From Massilia sp. Se16.2.3 (GTDB taxonomy: Bacteria > Pseudomonadota > Gammaproteobacteria > Burkholderiales > Burkholderiaceae_D), in contig NZ_CP050451.1 in NCBI RefSeq assembly GCF_014171595.1, forward strand, positions 3,100,001-3,164,000: a DNA stretch of 64,000 nucleotides, in the 5' to 3' direction. The notes beneath the pieces were generated by a model. It did not search any database, was not told where the DNA came from, and worked only from the letters and a program-made list of their open reading frames with translations. Position numbers and translations under genes: made by a program. Of the stretch, positions 39,701 to 50,860 are shown in pieces (position 1 is the stretch's first letter; each line of letters begins with the position of its first letter).

Positions 39701-40704
39701 ACATGCCATCGAAAACCGCAGACCGTGTGGACGTGCGCAGCCTGCTCGCCGACGGCGGCGAGGTGGTGGTGACGGCCACGCGCCGCCCGCGCGACGGCCG
39801 CGCCGACATCAAGTGCAGCGTGCCCGGCGCGCCGCAGCTGGCCCTGCGCATGCAGGCGGTGGCCCGGCTGGCGCGCCACACCGAGGCCAGCTACGACAGC
39901 CGCGACCAGGTCGTGATCAGCCTGGACCGCGCACCCGCGCCGGAGGAGCGCGACTGGGAACTGGCCGTGGTGCTGGCCGACCGCATGGTGCGCGGCCTGC
40001 TGCCGCCGCGCGCGCGCTGCTGGCCAACGGCTGGTCCGGTGCCTGGCAGCTGGGACGGGTCGAAGGACATGACGTGACGGGTGCGCCCGCGGGCGCGCTG
40101 CTCGGCGGCCCCGACCACCTGGGGCATCTGGGCACCCTCAGCGGCCAGCCCGACGTGGCCGCGGCCGTGTCGTCGGCACGTGCCTGGTTCCCGCTGCACA
40201 GCGGCGGCATCAACGACAGCCTGTGCTGGGTGGAGGTCAGTGTCTATCCGCTGGCGGCAGGCGCCGACGAGGAAGCGATCGCCGCGCCCGGCCTCGACGG
40301 GCCGCGCCAGGCGGCCTTGCGCCAGGTGCTGGCGGGGGCGCGCCATTTCGATGGAGCCAGGGCCGCACGCTGGCGCACCACCGTGCGGTTCGGCGAGGGA
40401 GGGCTTCCAGGGCGAATCATACGAACTGGCGCTGGTGCTGGCCGACCGCCTGGCGCGCGGACGCGAATTCGTGCCGCGCGGGCGCATCATCGCCAGCGGC
40501 TGTTCGCGCGCCTGGCATGCGGGAGCAATCGACCCGGTCGAGGGCCTGGGGCCGAAATGCGCGCTGATTGCGCGCGAAGCGGCAGCGGGCGACCGCGTGC
40601 TGCTGCCGCGCGCCTGGGAGCGCGACCTGCCCGCAGGCTTGCGCGAGGCGCTGGCGGCAAAGGGCGCGAGCCTGGCCTGCATCGAGCGGATCGGCATCAT
40701 ATGA
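39697..40704 (+). CDS. Lon-like (S16) protease-fold protein, duplicated domain (two frameshifts)
   Basis: About 335 residues in two similar halves. First half: RDWELAVVLADRMVRGLLPP, then LANGWSGAWQLGRV. Second half: ESYELALVLADRLARGREFV, then IIASGCSRAWHAGAID. The second half follows the Lon protease domain in order: Ser in GESYELA (40417-40419) at the place of GPSAG, a Gly before the next strand, PVEGLGPK with Lys (40555-40557) at the place of PIGGLKEK, VLLP, and ERDLP for NKRDLE. Ser-to-Lys distance is 46 residues against 43 in E. coli Lon. In the first half Asp replaces Ser, so it is probably inactive. No ATPase module. Shifts near 40015 and 40400. Confidence 0.6.
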
Positions 40705-40923
40705 CGGGCGGCACAGGGCGGCGTGCGGCGCAGGGAAAGCCGCATCTGGCTGATAGAATCGGCGTAGAGCGCCTAACAAAACCTTCATAGCCGCGTTGCG
40801 GCTCCTCGCCGTACAGTCGTACTGTCTTCGTCGCCGCGCCTTGCTCTGAAGGTTTTGTAAGACGCTCTTGGCAAGAGGATGGCGGCCTTATCGAGGTTGA
40901 AGTCACGAAGATGGAGTCGGATC
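40705..40923. other. Gap inside the operon holding a palindromic repeat
   Basis: 219 bases between the Lon-like gene and the SPFH/zinc-ribbon gene, mostly taken up by the inverted-repeat element at 40766-40868. No ribosome site stronger than AAGAGGATGG before the next gene. Confidence 0.6.
40766..40868 (+). repeat. MITE-like element with 22-bp terminal inverted repeats
   Basis: Outer arms AGAGCGCCTAACAAAACC... (40766-40787) and ...GGTTTTGTAAGACGCTCT (40847-40868) pair with two mismatches. Inside are two smaller hairpins, GCCGC-GTT-GCGGC and ACAGT-CGT-ACTGT, flanked by CGTTGC and CGCGCCTTGC. The element at 63100-63258 has the same plan and shares these inner words, so both may belong to one intergenic repeat family. 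Confidence 0.7.
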
Positions 40924-43016
40924 ATGTTCCAGATGTTCGGTTTTGGCGGCACCCGCTGCCCGCGTTGTGAGCACAAGAGCGCCGGCGGCGACCACTATTG
41001 CGCGGCCTGCGGCATGACGCTGGGGGCGCCGCGCAGCGCGCCGCTGCTGCGCGAAAACCGCTGGATCGCCGGCCCCGACGAACTGGCCGTCTTCTTCGGC
41101 GTGCGCGAACTCTCCGGCCTGTTCGTGAAAACCCTGCGCGTGCCCGCCACCGCCCGCGCCTACATCCTCCAGGGCGAGCGTGCCACCGAGGTGCCGCAGG
41201 GCGAATACGAGATCGAAGGCTTTTTCACGCGCCTGAACCACCTGCTGCGCGATGGCCATGCCGAGATCCTGGTCACGCGCACGAACGCCTTGCCGGTGGA
41301 GTTCAGTCTTGAAGTCGAGACGGCCGAACACCTGGTGGTGGAGGCGCGTTTCACCGTCGACCTGCGCATCGAGAACGTGCCGGCTTTTGCGCGCCACTTC
41401 ATGACCATGCCCGGCACCGTGACGGTGGCCCAGCTGCACGAACTACTGGCGCCCGGCGTGCGCCAGCTTGCCGCCGAATTCATCGGCAGCCAGTCGCTGC
41501 GCGAGATGGCGGCCAACCGCGCATTGCGGCAGCAGTTCGACGAACGCCTGCAGGGGGCGCGCTGCGCCTGCAGCTGGCCGGCTATGGCCTCGGCGTGGCG
41601 GCCGTGCAGACCCTGGCCCTGCGCCACGACAAGTTCGATGCCAACCGTGCCCGCATCGGGACCCTGTGGCTGGCCGCCGACGAACGCCGCGTCCAGATGG
41701 AGCATGCGCGCCAGCTCGAGGAACTCTACGACGAAGGGGAGTGGCACAAGATCCGGCGCGAAGAAGGGGAAGCGCGCCTGCGCCTGCGCCGCCGCCGGAA
41801 GCGCGCCAGGCCGAGACGCTCGAACGGGGCGAGACGACGCTGGCCAATTCCGAACGCTACCTGGCCCTGCGCACGCGCGAGATCGAACTGTACGGGCGCA
41901 TTGCCGAAGCGCGCTCGCGGCGCGAAGCCATCGACCGGGGCGCCGGCGAAACCCTGGCCGAGCTGGAACACGCGCTGGCGCGGAAACGCGGCGTCCGCGC
42001 CGGCGAGGCGGCCGAGTGGGCGCAAGTGCAGGCGCTGGCGCGGATCCGCATGCGCGGCGCGCTCGAACTGGCGCAGCAGGAAACGCTGCAGGCACGCCGG
42101 CTGGCGCAGCAGCGCTTTTTCGCAGCAGCTGCTGGTGCAGCAGATCCGCAACAAGGTCGAGCAGGCCGCGGCCATCGAGGACGCCACGCGCCGCCGCGCC
42201 GAGCTGGCGCGACTGGCGGCAAGCGAAGCGCAGGCGGCCCAGCAGGCCTGCGAACTCGACGAGGAAGAGCACAAGGCGCAGTTCGACCTGGTACGGCTGG
42301 CCAATGCCGCGCGCCGCCGCGCCGCCGAGCGCGAGGAAGAATGGCTGGAATCGCAGCAGGCGGGACGCCTGCGTGCGCTGCAACACAGCCAGGACCTGGA
42401 AGCGGAAGGCCTGCGCCAGCAGATCGAGGCCTTGCGCCGCGCCGGAGGGCAGGAGGATGCGATCGCCCAGCACGAGAAGCTCCTGCGCACGATCGATGCC
42501 GAAGCGCGCCAGGCACGGGCGGCGAAGGAAGTCGAGCTGCTGGCCCAGGAGCGCCAGGCCGCCCATGAACTGGCCCGCGCCGAAGCGCTCGACCGGGTTG
42601 ACGACACGACCAAGCTGGCGGTGGCCGCGGCCCCCAACGCCGCCGTGCTGGCCGACTACCTGAAGACGCGCGTGCACGCGGGGATGGACGCCGGCCAGCT
42701 GGCGGCGCTGGCCGGCGTGGTCGCCGCCGGCGGCGCGGTAGGCGCGCTCGATGCCGCGCGCCTGGTGGAGGAAGCGGCCGAACGCGAACGGGCGCGCCGC
42801 GACCTCGAGGTCGACAAGGACCGCGCCCACCAGCTGGCCTTGCTGGCGCTGCAGAACGAGGTCAACAAGGCGGCGCTGGGCGCGCAGGCGCAGGTGGCCG
42901 GCGGCGTCGGCGCCGCCCTCGTGTCCGCAAGCGCCGGCGCCCGCTGCGCGAATGGCCACGCGCTGGCGGCGGGCGAGCGCTGCTGCGCCGCCTGCGGTGC
43001 GGCGCGCACTGGCTGA
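40924..43016 (+). CDS. SPFH-like scaffold protein with zinc ribbons at both ends (three frameshifts)
   Basis: About 698 residues. N-terminal ribbon RCPRCEHKSAGGDHYCAACG; an SPFH/band-7-like region (VLV-type strands: ELAVFFGVRELSGLFVKTL, VEFSLEVETAEHLVVEARFTVDL, TVAQLHELLAPGVRQLAAEFI); a coiled coil of over 300 residues (ELEHALARKRGVRAGEAAEW, RRRAAEREEEWLESQQAGRL); and a C-terminal ribbon RCANGHALAAGERCCAACG. SPFH proteins form membrane-associated rings that gather partners such as kinases and proteases. Shifts near 41560, 41815 and 42112. It ends nine bases before the kinase start. Confidence 0.72.
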
Positions 43017-43025
43017 GCGCAAGCG

Positions 43026-45439
<2,414 letters not shown>

Positions 45440-45565
45440 ACGCCCACCCGCGGACGACCGCGCCCGCGCCCGATTCCTGACGGCTAGCGTGCGCAAGGCG
45501 GCAATCGCAAGGAGTAGGCTGTGGCCTGTCGAATGGTCCATCCACCGCACTCGAAAGGAAGCGCC

Positions 45566-45676
45566 ATGAACATCCCGGAGCACCTGCGGATTCCGTTGAT
45601 CGTGTTCGGGCTGCAGGCCGCCTTGCTGGCGGGCTGTGCGCTCATCTTCATCGTGATGTTGCCGCAAGGGCACTGA
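45566..45676 (+). CDS. Small membrane protein, 36 residues
   Basis: ATG at 45566 with GAAAGGAAGCG directly upstream, the best ribosome site in this area. The peptide starts MNIPEHLRIP and is then one hydrophobic helix (LIVFGLQAALLAGCALIFIV) ending MLPQGH. It is the last gene of the plus-strand run, 127 bases after the kinase-FGE gene and 25 bases before the convergent FHA gene. Function unknown; it could be an anchor or regulator of the cluster's membrane partners. Confidence 0.6.
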   Translation: MNIPEHLRIPLIVFGLQAALLAGCALIFIVMLPQGH

Positions 45677-45700
45677 GCGTACCCGGACCCGGGCGCGGCC

Positions 45701-47206
45701 CTAGAGGCTCAGCGCAAAACCGTGGTCGTGCGCCGCAGGGGACGGCAGGGACAGGCGCAGCTCGGGATACGGATCGGTGCGAAAGCGCCCGTCCGCGGGC
45801 CAGCCGCTCAAGCCGCTGGTCGCCGCCGTCGGGCTGAGCGCGGTCTCCACGCCCGTGCCCGGATCGAGATGCCAGAAGCCGCCGTCGCGGTGGAACAGCA
45901 GCGGCAGGCCGGGCGCGCCCTGGCCCGGATGGCTGCCCGGATGGCGCTCGGGGTCGAGCAGCCAGATGGCCTCGTGCGCCGCGCCGGCGTCCGTCCGCTG
46001 CAGGACGATGCCGTTCGGCAGCACGGCCGCCACCTCGAGCACGACCACGCCGGGAATGCTGGCGGTGAACGCCAGGCGCATCCCGGGACGCAGGGGCAGC
46101 GCCATGTGCTTGCCGGGCCAGGCGCCATCGACCAGCAGGCCATAGCGCGAAACGTCTTCGATTTCGTAGCCCGCGCGGCCGCGCCGGATCAGCGCATGCC
46201 GGGCCGAGATGCGCCGCGTCAAGCCTTCGTGTGCGATGCCCTGGCCGTCGTGGTGGGCGAGCAGCACATCGGCCATGGCATCGGGCTCCAGGCGCCCCAG
46301 TACGCATTCGTCCAGCGCGAACAGGCGCAGGTAGCGCGCCTGGCCTGCTTGCGTTGCCGGGCCGGCGATACAGGCCGCGCTGGCGGGGCAGGCATGGGCG
46401 GGGGCGCGCGCCGGCGGGTCGGTCTCGAGCAAGTCCTCGTCCCAGGCGATGCTGGAAAAGCCGAGGTCGATCTTGCCGCCGCCGGCATCGAGGTCGAGAT
46501 GGGCGATGCCGGCATTGTAGGCGCTGACGTCGATGTCGAGCCGGCCGCCGCCATCGAGCTGCCCGCGCACGCGGGCAATCGAGCCGTCGTCGGCGCTTAC
46601 GCGGACGTTCTTGTGGGTGGCAAGGAAGGTCTGGTGGATTTCGTGCAGGCTGGCGTCCAGCCGCGGCGCCAGGATGAGCAGGGTCGCCACCCAGGTGCGC
46701 GCAGGCAGGCCAAGGGCTGGACGGCTGCGCAGTTCAAGCGCGATGCGGTATTGGCCGTGTTCGAGGTCGCGCGAGGAAAATTCGAGAAAGACCGGCAGCC
46801 ATTCGCCGCGCAGGGTGCGGGTGAAGGCGTGGCGCGCACCGCCGTCGAGGCGCAGGCGCGAACTGGCGAGCAGGGTGACTTCGCGCGCGCAATCGGCCGG
46901 CATGCCGCGCAGTTCCAGCTTCAGCAGCTGGCGCCCGCCGGCCGCGCGCGGGTCGAAACCGCTCACATGCAGGTGGGGACGGACCGGACTTGCGGCGCAG
47001 CGGACCGGGCCGCTCGGCAGGATGGCCGCTGCCTGGACGACCGCGGCGGCAGCGGCGATGTCCCTGGCTTCGCTATCGACCGTGCCGATCTGGCGCGCCG
47101 CTGCCGCTGCGGGCGCCGGCTGCGCGTGGCCGTGCGCGCAAGCGCCGTCCCCGGGCATGACCCAGAGGGTGCAGTGCGGATGATCGGGATTGCTGCAACG
47201 GTTCAT
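45701..47206 (-). CDS. FHA-domain protein with N-terminal Cys/His motif
   Basis: 501 residues, frame intact. The N-terminus MNRCSNPDHPHCTLW ... GACAHGH has a Cys/His pattern that could bind zinc. A beta-rich middle region follows (DPRAAGGRQLLKLELRGMP, LRGEWLPVFLEFSSRDLEHG). The FHA domain is near residues 330-430: CVLGRLEPDAMADVLL, LTRRISARHALIRRG with the Ser-Arg-x-His core, and YEIEDVSRYGLLVDG. FHA domains bind phosphothreonine, so this is a likely reader of the two kinases. It follows the PP2C gene by 107 bases. Confidence 0.85.
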   Translation of the reverse strand: MNRCSNPDHPHCTLWVMPGDGACAHGHAQPAPAAAAARQIGTVDSEARDIAAAAAVVQAAAILPSGPVRCAASPVRPHLHVSGFDPRAAGGRQLLKLELRGMPADCAREVTLLASSRLRLDGGARHAFTRTLRGEWLPVFLEFSSRDLEHGQYRIALELRSRPALGLPARTWVATLLILAPRLDASLHEIHQTFLATHKNVRVSADDGSIARVRGQLDGGGRLDIDVSAYNAGIAHLDLDAGGGKIDLGFSSIAWDEDLLETDPPARAPAHACPASAACIAGPATQAGQARYLRLFALDECVLGRLEPDAMADVLLAHHDGQGIAHEGLTRRISARHALIRRGRAGYEIEDVSRYGLLVDGAWPGKHMALPLRPGMRLAFTASIPGVVVLEVAAVLPNGIVLQRTDAGAAHEAIWLLDPERHPGSHPGQGAPGLPLLFHRDGGFWHLDPGTGVETALSPTAATSGLSGWPADGRFRTDPYPELRLSLPSPAAHDHGFALSL

Positions 47207-47313
47207 GGTCGGCGAGGTCGTGGGAGTAGCGTCTGCCTGGCCGAGCATACGCCGATCCGCCCAGCCGTGGCGCCCGCCTGGGCTCGCCGCACCGTGTTTT
47301 CCTGACAGGGGAA

Positions 47314-48259
47314 TCAGGCGGAGGGCAGCGCAGTCTCGTCGCGGTGGGGGCCCCGCGTGCGCAGTACGATGGCGGTCAGGTTGTCCGGCTGCAGGCCCAC
47401 CGGCGGGCGCAGCGCGATCTCGGCGAACAGGGCCTCCACGCAGGCGGCCGCACCCGCGCCGGCGAACAGCCGCGGCCAGCGCGCGACGAACTCGGCCGGA
47501 TCGAGGCAGGACCAGAAGCCGTCGCTGGCGAGCAGGTAGCAGGCGTGCGGCCGCAGCGTCACGGCGCGCCGGTCCGGCAGCGCGCGCAGCCAGGGTGGCA
47601 GGATGTCGGGCGTGAGGGCGAACAGGGCGTCGTCGAGGCGGGTCGGATCGACGAAGGTATTGCCGAGGATGAAAGCCTGGGCGATCTGGGGCGCATGCGC
47701 GCCATGCACGGCGCGCCGCCATTCGTCTTCGTCGACGAGGCCGGCCAGGGCCAGCACCGTGGCCGGTACGTGGTCGATCGTCAGTGTCCGCAGGTCGTCG
47801 GCATCGATTTCGTAGAGGCGCGAGTCGCCGGCGTGCCAGAGCAGCGCATCGGCGCCGGGCGGCAGTTCGAGCAGCGTCAGTGTCGTGCCGGGACGCGGTC
47901 CGGCCAGCGGCGCGAACTGCCGCTGCAACTGGCCGTGCAGGGCGTCGAGGTGGGCGGACAGGGTAGGGATGTCGCTGCAGGCCGGGAGGCCTAGCAAACC
48001 CCTGGGCGAGCGCCTCGGCCGCTTCGCGACCATGGCCGTGGCCGCCCATGCCGTCGAGCACGGCCAGGCGCACCTGGCCGGGCGGCCAGCCGGGAACGCG
48101 GCGCCGCTGTGGCCTGCCCTCGACCAGGCAGGCGGCGTTGCCGGCGGCGTCGATGAGCACGCAGTTGTCCTGGTTTTCGGCGCGCTGCAACTCGCCGACG
48201 CCGAGCGCGCTGCGCGCCGCAACGTCCAGGTGGGGACCGAAGTCCAGGCTGTCGAACAT
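47314..48259 (-). CDS. PP2C-type Ser/Thr protein phosphatase (frameshifted)
   Basis: About 315 residues. Metal-dependent phosphatase with the family motifs in order: RAENQDN near residue 26, VLDGMGGHGHG near 64, HAGDSRLYEI, LLASDGFWSCL and QPDNLTAIVLRTRG. These hold the metal-binding Asp residues. A slip near 47995 (CCCC) breaks the frame. No membrane segment. It would reverse the action of the two kinases of the cluster. ATG 48259 is the start because the conserved N-terminus (MFDSLDFGPHLDVAARS) begins there. Confidence 0.9.
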
Positions 48260-48367
48260 GCGCCTCGCTGCCTCCTGTGATGGGTGCGGTGGATGGGGAA
48301 AGCCTGCCGGGGCTGGCCGGGCCAAGGCCCCTATGGTATGTTAAGGTTTTGGAAACGCCAAGCACCC

Positions 48368-48826
48368 ATGCTGATTCGTCCCTTCGAAGCTGCCGACCTG
48401 ACTGCCGTGGCCCGCCTGTTGCGCGCCAGTGCCAGCGAATTCATCGTGCACGAGTCCTCCCCGGAGGGCGCGGCCACCTTCCTGCGCGAAAACGACGAGG
48501 ACGGACTGCGCGGCTATCTCGCGCAAGGCTACGCCTACCACGTGGCTTGCGATGGAGACGCGCTGGCCGGTTTCGTCGCGATGCGCGGCAACGACCACCT
48601 GTTCCACCTGTTCGTCGACAAGCGCTGGCATGGGCAAGGCCTGGCGCGGCGCCTGTGGCTGGCGGCGCGCGACGCGGCGCTCGCGCGGGGCGGCAGCGGC
48701 AGCTTCACCGTCAATGCCTCGAATTTCGCGATGCCGGTCTACGAGCGCTTCGGTTTCGTGCGCACCGCGCCCACCCAGTGCGTGAAAGGCCTGTACTTCA
48801 ACCCGATGCGCTTGACGCAGGATTGA
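48368..48826 (+). CDS. GNAT family N-acetyltransferase
   Basis: 152 residues. Starts MLIRPFEAADLTAVARLL; acetyl-CoA loop LFVDKRWHGQGLARRLW near residues 79-95; then VNASNFAMPVYERFGFVRTAP. Substrate unknown. It lies on the opposite strand between the PP2C gene and the SH3 gene, splitting the minus-strand run, and may have nothing to do with the cluster. A weak -10 (TATGTT) precedes it. Confidence 0.92.
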   Translation: MLIRPFEAADLTAVARLLRASASEFIVHESSPEGAATFLRENDEDGLRGYLAQGYAYHVACDGDALAGFVAMRGNDHLFHLFVDKRWHGQGLARRLWLAARDAALARGGSGSFTVNASNFAMPVYERFGFVRTAPTQCVKGLYFNPMRLTQD

Positions 48827-48833
48827 CCCTGCC

Positions 48834-49279
48834 TCAGCGCCGCCCTTCGTCGGCGCGGCGTAGCCACAGGCTGCTGGCCCAGCCAGCGAGCGGCACGCCA
48901 TCGACCTCCGTGCTTACCTGCCACCAGTCGCCATCGCGGCGGCCCGTCGTCTCGACTTTCGATCCGGCTGGCAGCACCACCACCCGTGGCGAACCCGTGC
49001 CGCCGGCGGCGCGCAGGTTCAGCGGCGCGGCGACGCGGTAGCTGCGTCCCGGCCGGGGCGCTTCGATCTGGCGGTGGCCGGCGCCGCCGGCGGGTCGGAC
49101 CGGTGCGGCGCCAGCCACCACAGCGCGCTGCCGATGGCCGCCGTGCCCCCGACCAGCACCAGCAAGGCGCGTGCATTCGGGCGGCGCCACCAGGCGCGCG
49201 GCGTCGCATGCGCGGCCAGGACCAGGGTCGCGGCCAGGCTTGCTGCGCCACAGGCCAGGGCGAGCGGCAGCGCTTCCAT
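48834..49279 (-). CDS. Membrane protein with C-terminal SH3-like domain (frameshifted)
   Basis: About 148 residues. Two hydrophobic segments (LPLALACGAASLAATLVLAAH and ALLVLVGGTAAIGSALWWLA) are followed by a periplasmic bacterial SH3 domain (VVVLPAGSKVETTGRRDGDWW, VDGVPLAGWASSLWL). Bacterial SH3 domains often bind cell-wall peptides. A slip near 49085 joins the two halves. It starts two bases after the preceding FHA-like gene, so it belongs to the same unit. Confidence 0.78.
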
Positions 49280-49281
49280 GC

Positions 49282-50856
49282 TCACGCTTCCACGCGCAGC
49301 ACGTAGTGGCCGGCGACGATGTGGTGGCCGACCGGCACCGGTAGGCCTCCTCGCCCGCCGCCGTGTCGATGGCGGCGACGAAACCGAGCCGTTCGTCGAG
49401 GTGGTAAAGCGCCTGCGTGGCCGCCAGGCGGGTGACGTGGCAGCCTTCCAGCCCGGCCTCGAAGCGGAAGGCCGTGCGCGACAGGCCAAGCCGATCGGCG
49501 CCGCCGGCATGGAGTCCGTCGGCCCCGCGCAGGCAGGTGGCGGCGTCGAGCACGCGCAGCGGGAGCCAGGGCCGTCGTTCCGCGTCCGAAGGTGAGGGGC
49601 GCGCCGTGCTCGACCGCGAGCGCCGGCGCCTGCGGCAAGCGCACGAGGGCGCTGTAGCGGTCCGCCATTGCCGGCGCCGGTGCCAGGACCTGGATGTCGA
49701 CGCCGTCGAGCGGGGCGAAGCGGCTCGGGACGGCGATGCGCTGGCGTCCGTCCGCGCCCAGCACGTGGACCTCGTCCGCTGCGTCGACGGCGAAGCCGAT
49801 CAGGGTATCGCTACCCAGCGGGCCGGCGCCGAGCTGGCGGTCGAACCCGAATTCGACGGCGGCTGCGCCGGTGTCGCGGTAGCGCGAGAGGCGCGGCAGG
49901 GCCAGGGCGGCGAGGGCAATGCGCGCCCGTGCCACTGGGGCGTAGGTGGCTTCCAGTGCCGCGGGGCGGGCGCGCTCGCCGCCCGCTGCAGCGCCGGCAC
50001 GGCCGTGAGCTCGGCATCGTCCGGGGCCCGCGTGCGCGACTTCCACACCGCCGGCGCGCGCGCCGGGGCAGCAGCGGCAGGCGCCTGCTCGGGCACGAGC
50101 AGGCGGCGTGGCGAGCGCCGGCGCGGCGGCGCTGCGCGTCACTTTCAATAGCAGCCGCGCCGTGCCGGCGGTTCCGTCGGGCTGGCGCGCGCGGACCGTG
50201 TAGTAGCCGGCGAGCGCATCGAAGCTGCAGTCGAAGGCGTCCTTTGGCCGCACCTGCACTTCCAGCGGGGCATCCGGTCCGTCGTTGATCAGGAGGATGG
50301 CCCCATCCTGGGCGAAGGGCCAGCCCGGCACCGCGTGGGTACAGCTGGCCGCGTCATGGCCGAGCACCGTCAGGCGTCCGTTCGGGTACACCGGGCAGAC
50401 CGGCTGCCAGATGGCGCTGTCGCGCGAAACGCTGACCGTGTAGAGCACCGCCTCGTCCGGCGCCGGCAGGTAGACCGCATGGCCGAACTTCACCTCGACC
50501 TGGCCAGGTTCCACCGCGTCGGAGCCCAGCACGTGGTAGCGCACCTCGTCAAGCCCGAGCAGGTCGCCAAAGTCCTTCTGGTGCAGTGCCTGCAGCGATT
50601 GCGCCAGGTCGCGCACGCGGGCGCCGCGCGTCAGGTGGCGGTCGTCGTCGACCTCGTCCTGCGGCAGCATCAGGGTGACGTGCGAGAAGCAGCGGGTGGC
50701 GGCGCGGCCGCGCTGTTCGCGCGGGGCGCGTTCGAGCAGGTCGCGCAGCAGGGGACGGCGCGCGAACAGCGCCAGGCCCGGTGCCTGCCACAGCGCTTCG
50801 GCATTGAAGACGTCGCTGACGCGGTTCAGGGTTTCGTGTTGGACGTAGACCGGCAT
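49282..50856 (-). CDS. FHA-like domain protein (four frameshifts)
   Basis: About 524 codons. N-terminus MPVYVQHETLNRVSDVFN with FSHVTLMLPQDEVDDDRHL, a beta-rich middle (VKFGHAVYLPAPDEAVLY, TVRARQPDGTAGTARLLLKV), and a C-terminal region (GAPLTFGRG, RLGLSRTAFRFEAGLEGCHV, GHHIVAGHYVLRV) with the strand order and GR/SR positions of an FHA domain. Slips near 50100, 49975, 49570 and 49345; the C-terminal assignment depends on correcting them. The start is four bases from the FtsW-type stop, with AGGAG inside that gene's end. Confidence 0.7.
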   Translation of the reverse strand: MPVYVQHETLNRVSDVFNAEALWQAPGLALFARRPLLRDLLERAPREQRGRAATRCFSHVTLMLPQDEVDDDRHLTRGARVRDLAQSLQALHQKDFGDLLGLDEVRYHVLGSDAVEPGQVEVKFGHAVYLPAPDEAVLYTVSVSRDSAIWQPVCPVYPNGRLTVLGHDAASCTHAVPGWPFAQDGAILLINDGPDAPLEVQVRPKDAFDCSFDALAGYYTVRARQPDGTAGTARLLLKVTRSAAAPALATPPARARAGACRCCPGARAGGVEVAHAGPGRCRAHGRAGAAAGGERARPAALEATYAPVARARIALAALALPRLSRYRDTGAAAVEFGFDRQLGAGPLGSDTLIGFAVDAADEVHVLGADGRQRIAVPSRFAPLDGVDIQVLAPAPAMADRYSALVRLPQAPALAVEHGAPLTFGRGTTALAPAARARRRHLPARGRRTPCRRRRSAWPVAHGLPLRGRAGRLPRHPPGGHAGALPPRRTARFRRRHRHGGGRGGLPVPVGHHIVAGHYVLRVEA

Positions 50857-50860
50857 GATG

